Shown: piece after piece, positions 56,270 through 64,000 of the stretch
Layout of the letters: every line of letters starts with the position of its first letter
How positions within the stretch are numbered: position 1 is the first letter of the stretch
NCBI RefSeq assembly: GCF_000090795.2
Contig: NW_003546537.1
Location: 45,567 to 109,566 of the forward strand
Source: Amphimedon queenslandica
Taxonomy: Eukaryota > Porifera > Demospongiae > Haplosclerida > Niphatidae
Direction of reading: 5' to 3'
Length of the DNA: 64,000 nucleotides
Program-made: the position numbers and the translations under genes
The notes under the pieces: generated by a model
What the model saw: only the letters and a program-made list of their open reading frames with translations
Databases searched by the model: none
What the model was told of the DNA's origin: nothing

Positions 56270-58332
56270 GGAGGACATTAATTGGAGCATGTTTTTCTCA
56301 GAGATAGGTCGCCTTTTTGACTCTTGCGAAAGACAGACAGATGTAGCAAGTGAAGCATAGTGCAATTACATTATTAAGAAGTTGGAATATGGACTCAGAA
56401 ACGTTTACTTAATTGACGAGAAACTCGCCATTACCTGTGAGCCAGAAACTGGGCTAAAACCAGAACAGGAAGTTCTTTGAGATATAGAGAAATGACTGAT
56501 GAACTTATATCCTGCATGTTGTCACTTTTATGCTACTGGGGCACATATATGGACGATTTGGGATCTATGTCTGTTGCTTTCCATTATTCAGCTGAGGTCA
56601 CTCACAGGCCTGGTAGAGGTTGTCCTATGTTTTCTGTTGAGAAGGATCAGATACAGTATCTCCATTTTTGCACTTTTTGTGGCCAGAGATAAGCAACCTG
56701 TTAGGTATATCACGTATGACTTTGTATAGAAGAGATTTTGGGTTGCTGCAAACACCAAATAGGATCATAAGTAGTCATGAACTGACTAGAATCATCCAAC
56801 AATTACATCATGATAACCCTTATTGTGGTGAGACAATGATAATGGGACATTTGAGGGCAAGCTGAGGTCAATAATCAAATCAACAGATCCACTCAACACT
56901 GCTTTACACTGGCACACTTTTCATAGACCATATTAAGTTCCAGGACCTAATTTGCTATGGCATTTAGGTGAAAGGCTTTTTGTAATATACCCTTTAAGTT
57001 TAATTATACCTCTTTATTTATTATTATGAATTTATTCCTTTTTATTTGTGCAGATGGTCACCACAGGCTAGTTGGGTTGAGATTTGTGACCCACTGTGGT
57101 ATCAATTGATACAACCATTTAATAATGTTCATGAAATGCTCAACTAATAGCAAGGCTTCCACCATACTACAATGCTTTACTGAGGCTGTTCAAAGGTATG
57201 GTCTTCCCTCAAGAGTACGAACAGATCAAGGCCATGAAAATGTTTTGGCTGCTCAGTATATGTTGGAAAATTGTGGCCCTGGACAAGGTAGCATGATTAC
57301 TGGAAGCTCTGTCCACAATCAGCTCATAGAGCGTATTTGGAGGGATATGCACAGATGTGTGACACAATTATACTATAGATTACCGTCTATCTGGAAATTT
57401 TTACTGTGACTTAAATTTTACTGGATTAGAACTTCGCAAAAATTAGATTACCCATATAATTCCATGCCACATTCAATAATACATGACACAGTCTTATTTA
57501 GTAAAAATTGAGTCACAGCACAATTTTAAACCACAAAAATTTCCTACCACACTAATTTCCTGATCTACGGTATTCTATTTTCTGGAAGAGGATCATCGAA
57601 CCAAGTTAATAAGCCCCATTTATTTGCTCATCATTATGTATCCTTACGAAGAAATAATACATCACTAATACATCACTAACATCATTTAAAGATTGATGGA
57701 ATATGCATAGCCTTCGGACTGAAAGCAACCATTCACCGTTACAGCTATTTAACACTGGAGTTTTGCATCTACAAAGCAGCGGCTACGAAGCCATAAATTT
57801 TATTCAAAAAGTTGACGGTGGATGTCGCACTGACTATGGTGAACCAGTTGTTGTGGACAATGATGATGAGGTAGAGGATTGCAAATGATACAGAAATTTG
57901 ATTAATTAATTTGCTGTATTTTCTAAATGCATTCATAAATTAAAGTGTTTTAAAATTTTACTAACCAAAAAGCATAATCTACGTAAAGACTAGTGTCATT
58001 TTTGGGTTTTGGCAGCAATTGTAATTATAATTTTCATTAATTGCATTAACTTCATGTAGTATATCAATTTAAAATTAATGCAAATCATTTCCAATTTCTC
58101 CTTGTTTTGTTTAGAAATGCAAATCTCATTGTCTGTTTTTCTTTACCTACAGGGGTTACACGTCCCAGAAACTAGATTTGACATCTTTGAATTAGATTAT
58201 CAAAATTTGTGCAGAACAGTTGATCTTTCAAGAGAAACTAATGACCATGGAAATTTTTTACATACAAAATATAGAGTTTTTGCAAAATCAATGCCCTATT
58301 TAAAAATAATTATTGATTATTATGATTATTGA
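56270..58332 (+). pseudogene. Integrase-core (DDE) transposon, copy 3, most complete
   Basis: ATG 56270 opens MEDINWSMFFSEIGRLFDSC and the N-terminal helices (a TAG at 56359 interrupts). Then VTHRPGRGCPMFSVEKDQIQ (56595), the HTH NLLGISRMTLYRRDFGL (56694) and RIIQQLHHDNPYCGETMIMG (56790). A decayed stretch is followed by DGHHRLVG (57053, first Asp), VTHCGI, STNSKASTILQCFTEAVQRY (57140), LPSRVRTDQGHENVLAAQYM (57202, second Asp) and GSMITGSSVHNQLIERIWRD (57289, the Glu). After a non-coding break come SLRTESNHSPLQLFNTGVLH (57706) and VPETRFDIFELDYQNLCRTV (58165), the C-terminal blocks of the family. D, D and E residues remain, but stops and frame changes near 56700, 56862 and 56890-57050 break the gene. 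The relation to Ginger-type elements is likely, not shown. Confidence 0.8.
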
Positions 58333-58441
58333 TTATCGTGATTTGACCAATGGTAATAATAAATGATACAACACACATTATGATTATCAGGAATGATGAA
58401 TGAATAGCACAAAATAGTCAAGTGTTGTTTGTTGTTGATAG

Positions 58442-60690
58442 TCAAAAAGAATCCATTATCCATGTGTAAGTGTCATCAGAGTGTACACATTTAAAATTCT
58501 TCATAAATTCTGGATAGGATAGATACATTGCAGACAGCTCCAATAAATTGCTACAAGTGTGTGAAGTCGGTCTGCGCGCCAAGCCCAAGAGCACATTAAA
58601 TTGTATTTCGATTTTAGTAGTGGAGCAGACTGAGCTCCCAGTCACAAATCTTACAAAAGATGAACTTCTTCAAGTGTCATGCTACCAATATTATTGCCAA
58701 AGGTAATTAAACACCAATCTCTGTGCCTTGTTCATGACAACAGGGTCCTGTATAAGACTTAAAACTTTGATAGGTGTAGCACTAAGAGTTTCGTACAGCT
58801 GATATAAATCTGACTGTGATTATGCGTGCCACAAATCTTGGTGTTCTGATGGAATACCAGAGTAAATCATTGAATATGCCATCATCAGACTGATGAGAAA
58901 TATAAAGCGAGCTATGTTAGCTAGAAGTTGAGAGAGGTTGCTTGGTGACATTAGTTGCCTGCAACCATAGTTGCCCAATACAGTAAGAAGTTGCTCCTGG
59001 ACATCTGATGGAAAAGTGCTTGTAGAGGTCTGTGCAGCAATTTGTACAGCACCATGCAAAACTCTCCAATCAACATCACTCACATAATCAAGGAAAAAAT
59101 CCATAAGAACTCTGCTTTCAACATCTATATTAGGACCAAGGAGCATTGCTGCAAGAGATGGGAAAGATATTTGTATAGGAAGAAAACCAGTACACAAGTA
59201 CCCATGTGATGATATCTTTCCAATTGTAGGCAGCAATGACAAATCAACATGTGGACTAATAACTGGCACCAAGAGCTTGCTACCATCAAATAACTTCTGA
59301 TATGCAAGCTGCCAAAATGCTGACATTACATCTCTAGATACCCCACCAAGGTCTACAGCATTCTCTCCAAAGTAATCCATTTGTAGTGGATACTTTTGAA
59401 CTATTTCGCTGTTAGTGTTGTACAATTTCAGTAAATCTTCAAACAAGGTGATGTGCTTGATTGTATGAGGGCCAATAACAGCTGCACACGAGGACACAAA
59501 TTTCATGAACTTAGTCCTAGACTCTTTCTCTGTTGATGAAATTAGGTGAAGTACATTTAAAATATAGCATTATTCATTTGCACGCACCAATTCTTAGCAC
59601 CCTTTCAATAAACACTGCATCAACAGTGCTGTCCTATAGTAGAGAAAATAAGTAAATGCCTTGCTAAAACTATTGTGTACAGCAAACAAAAGAAGCCAAA
59701 ATTATTTCGAAAAAATAGCAAATAATAGTGTTAATATTTTATATTTTGAATCTCACCAATTCCGTAATTTCAGTTATCCACTCTCCTTTACTGAAATATC
59801 TTTCCTCAGTCATTTCTACAATCAAGAGAACTGAAGAAGTAATACCATATTGAGACAAAGCTTTGTCATCAAGAAACATATCTTGTCGAGGGACATCTGC
59901 AGTGCAAAGCTTGAAGCGATTTCCAACATCAGTATTAGCAAAAACATACTGATAGACCAGCTGGATAAAAGTAACTTAAAAACAGAATAGCAATTTAATA
60001 CAAACCTTGGTACTGTCTTGAGCCTGGAATAAAGCATTCACTACAGTCCCATTTGTCATTCTGATACCTAAATGGATACTATCCTCTGTATGAACTTTTT
60101 TAAATAAAAGGCAGAGTATTGTCTCTAAAGTGTTCTCAGGCCTGTAAAACAAGAACTGCTGCTTGACTGTCCTATAGTTAAAAGCCAAAAGTGTAAAGTA
60201 AGTAACATTGATGCAATACTAGCATCACATGAAAATCTGACAAATTTGTATTTTAATACTGACAACAGATTACCAGAAGACTAGGGGAAATAGTGAAAAT
60301 TTAAGGAGAAAGTGGAATGCATACATGGCAAATACAAATAAATCAGTAACTTATAATATTTATAACAAAGTAATTAACTATAAAAAATAATATTAAGGCA
60401 CATCAGAAAACTGATCACCTTCTCTTGATAAATTTGAAGAGACTGCAAATGCTTCATTTTGTTCTTTGCATTTTGTGTGCCATTCATCATATTCCTGTAC
60501 CACAACTCAATACATGAAGTTTTTTTATAAACTACACCTCTGACTTCTTTGGTTTCTTAAAATCTACCACAAGCAATTCATCGCCATCATCACTGAAATC
60601 CCATTTTTGAGCATCAACTTTAGCAACTTCTACTTCACAGGTTTCATCCTCAGCAACAAAAGCACTATTATTCTCATTCTAGAAAGAATG
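58442..60690 (-). pseudogene. UBX-HECT E3 ligase-like gene
   Basis: Minus-strand exons: acidic AFVAEDETCEVEVAKVDAQK (about 60680-60540), EYDEWHTKCKEQNEAFAVSS (60490-60420), a UBX-like fold split over two exons (LGIRMTNGTVVNALFQAQDS, 60190-60006; LVYQYVFANTDVGNRFKLCT ... ITSSVLLIVEMT, 59960-59758), DSTVDAVFIERVLRIG (59640-59590), and the HECT domain (59535-58820; FGENAVDLGGVSRDVMSAFW, LAAMLLGP, LGNYGCRQL). It ends with the C-lobe FVTGSSVCSTTKIEIQFNVL and RRPTSHTCSNLLELSAMYLS (58645-58442), which keeps the catalytic Cys of the HTC motif. UBX domains bind p97/VCP in other proteins; HECT domains pass ubiquitin. Breaks: a TAA at about 58823 (DLWHA*SQSD) and frame changes near 58690. No start codon is sure. 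Confidence 0.72.
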
Positions 60691-60939
60691 ATGTACATTA
60701 GCTGTTCACACTGATTGCATAACATCATAAAATTTCAAGTATTTACACATAAAACTTACAGTAATCCTGCAATACACAGGACTAGAAATTGCAGTATAAA
60801 ACCGCTCACGAGCATATAATCATATTCATTGATGTTTAATTATATTCATATATTTTTAATAAAATTCATTGAGATACATTATCTGTTTCCTTGGAAACAA
60901 ATTGTGAACAACACGGCGTGCAGTTGTGCTTTTGGTAAA

Positions 60940-61600
60940 AGAAAAGGCTACTACAGTAGTTTATTGCAGGAAACAGTAGATGACAGTACCAATCATGCTC
61001 AAAATATGGCTAATGGTTTTGATGATGATTTATTTCAAGTTGAGAGACTCGTAGAGAAGAAAATGGTGAAGGTAGGGTCAGTTATTTCAGTACATGGTAA
61101 AAATGGTGGCTCATTGTAGGGGAGAAGTTATTATTTAGTGTTATGGAAAGACTATTCTAAAGAGGAAGCAACTTGGATTGATTCTTGTAATATTACAGAA
61201 GAGGCTATAAGGTTTGAGGGAGCACTGAGGTGGTTTATTTAGCTCTAACATTTCATTATAGGATGTACAATGAACCCAGTCCACCTACAAGCGTTGTACT
61301 TGATCTGTTAGTGACTTAAAAGCTGCAATTCATTCTAGTCTTTTAGCAGGACTGGTAAAAAGATGTCACATCACTATACCATTTCCCAGATATGTATTTC
61401 GCTTTTTTTTTCCTGAGTCTAAAGGAAACAAAGTAGCAAAGAAGCCGGGGAGGCTCTATAGTAAAACTGATTTCTTAAATTTGTCATATTTTAAGGAAGA
61501 GATATTCACCGCATACAATAAGCACGGAGAGGGGTGCTCTGTTTTGTTTCCTGTATACATGCACAATTTGTTAAATTCTTTTTACCATCTTATGATAGCA
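60940..61600 (+). pseudogene. Chromodomain protein fragment with conserved C-terminal segment
   Basis: The frame from about 60915 leads into a chromodomain: DDDLFQVERLVEKKMVKVGS (61027), YYLVLWKDYSKEEATWIDSC (61129) and NITEEAIRFEG (61189). It has the YLVxWKGYSxEExTW pattern and the aromatic cage residues Y, W and W. Chromodomains read methylated histone H3 and also occur at the end of some integrases. A TAG lies inside it (GGSL*GRSYY, 61117). After a gap, in another frame, comes the segment AIHSSLLAGLVKRCHITIPF, PRYVFRFFF, KKPGRLYSKTDF and YNKHGEGCSVLFPVYMHNLL (61315-61580), which is shared with 38341-38730. The pairing suggests one protein family with both parts. Confidence 0.65.
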
Positions 61601-62960
61601 ATAATACACATCATATTAGAAACTTTACAGAGACCCTGCTAATAAGAAAAAGAAAGACAAGAGACCTAGATTAAGCATTATAGTTACATGAATATTTCTA
61701 ATTGTATATACTACAATTGCATTATAAAAATATTGGGAGGGGTTTTGGAGGAGGAGAGATACATCATGGAAGACCTGTAAGCATGCTTTCATGCATTCAG
61801 GATCAGATGCTTTCTATGCTGTGTTGATAAAGTACTAATAGGTAAGGATAGATTTTGGATGCATACATGTATGCCCCAACACTGATTTTGCTTATGACTC
61901 TGTTATCAGTTTATCTGCAATAATTAGCTCAACATTGTCAGGCTGTGTGTCATTTTTAGCTCTTTTGTAAATATGCCTTTAGTCCAGTATTCACTGTCAT
62001 GCTTCTCGTAATGCCTTTTTGTTCTAGCTGTGTGGGACAAACCAATAAGTCAAGCCTCTGTTAGTAATATATCCTTTGGTGGATTTAGGTGATTGCTTGA
62101 TTGATAGTGCCTTCTAGCATCATCATTTTTCTCAACACCTATGTACATGTAAACAGCATAAACATAATAATCATTATACCTTGACCACTGAAGCGCTTAT
62201 TACCTTTATGCTTTGTCATAAGCTGAGGAATATGTTGACAAAACAAATGCATGTAAGGTGTAACATTGCTCTTTTGATATCCCTACATAGTTCCAAGGGC
62301 AGTAAATTGTTGTATCCATTCCTTGGTCTGTAACAATGCAAATAAGTGAGTGTATATTACACCACTCCAATTACATGTGCATTTCTTCCCACATATGCCC
62401 CAATTAGCAACCATCACAATAATTATAAAAAATTAATAGTAATTAACTGAAATTAAGCCACAGCCCCGCCCATGAAAGGAGAAACAAGGATTTTACTTCA
62501 GTGGCCTTAGTGTAGTGTTTTTAATTTCCATACCTTCCTTTCAACAATTGTTACGTCTTCATTTGATGGTTTTCTTGTTGAAATTATCTTATAAATGAAG
62601 TAGAATTCCTTAAGAGAAACAAATGTTTTTGCATGATTGAATTTAAGTACCGTAGATTGGGAAATTTTTGTGTTAAAGGTAATTGGTGTGAATTTTTTTC
62701 AAGGTGTTTTATTTTTGTTGGTTGACCGATCCACAAAATTTTTTTAACACAAAAAATTTTGGATGTGTTATAAACGGGACACGTGGCTACTAACTTTTGA
62801 CAATGGTGGACTGCTATTCAATGGAAGTTGCTCATGACAGCACTGAAACTGACAAGGAGTCTCTTGGGTGAGAGCTTCAGGCCTTCATTAGGCTTAGCCT
62901 CGTGCCAGCCGTGCATGCACTACTGCACGTTAGAATAGACTAATTTCAGTAATCTAATTA
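61601..62960. other. No firm gene
   Basis: Only short ORFs. A partly palindromic AT-rich stretch lies at 62730-62770 (CCACAAAATTTTTTTAACAC against CACAAAAAATTTTGG). Confidence 0.45.
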
Positions 62961-62961
62961 T

Positions 62962-64000
62962 TCACTGTAGAAAATATATCGTGTGAAAAAATTTCGTGGT
63001 CACTTCAACCACGAAAATATTTTGACAACAAAAATTTCCTGATCTACGGTACGTTGTTCTTACTTCCCATAACTTCATTACTTCATTTCCATGTCTAGGA
63101 AGCAATGCTGGCATCTTTGATGGTAGCCTCTGCATGAGTGTTTTTTTATCATTACCCCTCAATGATGTCCAATCATAGCCTTCTCTTCCTCGTTTCTTAT
63201 CAGTTTTCCAGATCTATTTCAATCATAGTAAGGAATCATACAATGAGCAATGAACCTGGAAGGTTAGTCCACATGACTGAATAGCATCCACAGCACTATT
63301 CATGTAATGAGATTCCTTACTGACAAAAACGTTGCTTTCATCCTGGTAAATCATTTGCCACATAAGATTTCTTAACAAAATATCAGTAATTCTTAGAAAC
63401 ATATGTAATTCATCCACTACTACATTACTGAGCTCAATGTTAAAAAGTGGCCCATGAGATATGCCAAATTCCTTCTTTGCAACTTGCTTTTTTATCGAAC
63501 ATAATGATCCTTGTTTTGCTATGTGTGTTGTATCCCATCTACATGTCCAATAATATATAATCATTACTTAACATATTGTTTATAGTTACCTGTTACTTTT
63601 ATGTATCTAACAATATAGACATGAATTGTTAGAGCTTGCCTCTTTCATTCCCATTGACATTAGGATGATCTATTCTATGTATTGATATAATTAAAATAAT
63701 AATAGCACTGATTTTGTAATCACCACCAAAATACATTGTTAGTTGCACTTCTTTCTCTCTAATTGTAAGAAATCCTTTCTCTGCTAAACCATTTATTTCC
63801 GTCATAACTTGGGCAAAACCTTCTTTCGATCAGCCATTAACATGGCTATTGTTGATTTCTCTCTTAATTTATCTGGAAAGGCTCTGATAATCCTGTTTTG
63901 TACTTCCTGAGCTGACATGTTTCTCAAGAATTCTGTCTTTTTTATATATCCTCTTTGGAGCAAGTCCTTCCTTTTCAGTCCATGAGGGACTTTAGTAGAA
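62962..64000 (-). pseudogene. Unclassified repeat-associated gene, LGGDGA family, copy 2, partial
   Basis: Enters from the right edge. Minus strand: STKVPHGLKRKDLLQRGYIK and FLRNMSAQEVQNRIIRAFPD (64000-63865), then a break. Next DTTHIAKQGSLCSIKKQVAK and FGISHGPLFNIELSNVVVDE-LHMFLRITDILLRNLMW (63530-63350), SAVDAIQSCGLTFQV (63297-63255), and DWTSLRGNDKKTLMQRLPSK (63175-63110). The middle blocks match copy 1 (VVHCPLINV, IIDELRLFLQISDVLIRHLI at 37209-37360). The LGGDGA block itself is not in this part. A TGA between 63840 and 63780 and other stops show decay or unmarked introns. Confidence 0.55.

Noticed and set aside
1-64000. tRNA, rRNA or other structured RNA genes
   Set aside because: No cloverleaf or conserved rRNA stretch was recognised by eye; a covariance-model scan would be needed to exclude small ones.

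Overview
This is an AT-rich eukaryotic nuclear window that is mostly mobile-element debris. Very short introns (45-60 nt where both borders can be read), many HECT-type and SAM-type repeat-associated genes, and metazoan DNA transposon families suggest a non-bilaterian animal. A demosponge of the Amphimedon type fits best, by recall of family content and not by a search. I see no rRNA, tRNA, CRISPR or bacterial operon. A 297-base assembly gap lies at 17606-17902.

Layout. 1-1.4 kb: the partial exon of a Pipsqueak-like HTH gene and a Pro/Gly-coding minisatellite. 1.8-6.7 kb: two dead copies of an integrase-core (DDE) transposon, separated by a 1.3-kb foldback and cut by a LINE 3' end, a mini-element and an 18-bp minisatellite. 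6.8-16 kb: scattered exons of a HECT E3-like gene on +, cut by another foldback (with a nested hAT-like element) and by MITEs. 17.9-23.8 kb: dispersed repeats, a CACTA-like MITE, two tandem copies of a TIR element and a 142-bp tandem array that abuts a piggyBac transposase pseudogene (23.8-25.2 kb). 26.6-32.7 kb: a SAM-domain (SAMD3-like) gene on -, head to head with a C2H2-led transposase-like gene on +. 33-35 kb: a PIF/Harbinger element with its Myb-like partner. 36-37.6 kb and 62.9-64 kb: two copies of an unclassified repeat-associated family. 39.1-47.1 kb: one complete CACTA/EnSpm-type transposon with both ends. 47.9-52.3 kb: a DUF6589-like fragment, a palindromic MITE, a dispersed repeat and a RecQ-like helicase pseudogene. 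54.7-58.3 kb: a third integrase-core transposon with inverted subterminal repeats. 58.4-60.7 kb: a UBX-HECT gene on -. 61-61.6 kb: a chromodomain gene fragment.

The strongest finding is the 7,968-bp element at 39109-47076. It has 15-bp perfect terminal inverted repeats starting CACAG, a 3-bp TAC target duplication, and long subterminal arrays whose core is the palindrome CCCATNATGGG. It carries two divergent genes: a Tnp2-like transposase (-) built from eight short exons and a SAM-domain protein (+). A second, otherwise different transposase-like gene at 29-32.7 kb also has a divergent SAM-domain neighbour. This suggests that a SAM protein is a recurring accessory of such elements in this genome. 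The Tnp2-like gene now has stops, frameshifts and a hAT-type MITE (8-bp TSD) in its coding sequence, so this copy is non-autonomous.

Almost every coding feature is broken by stops, frameshifts or insertions. Some frameshifts could be assembly errors. Family names come from motif recognition by eye, and borders without a clear splice site or TSD are approximate.
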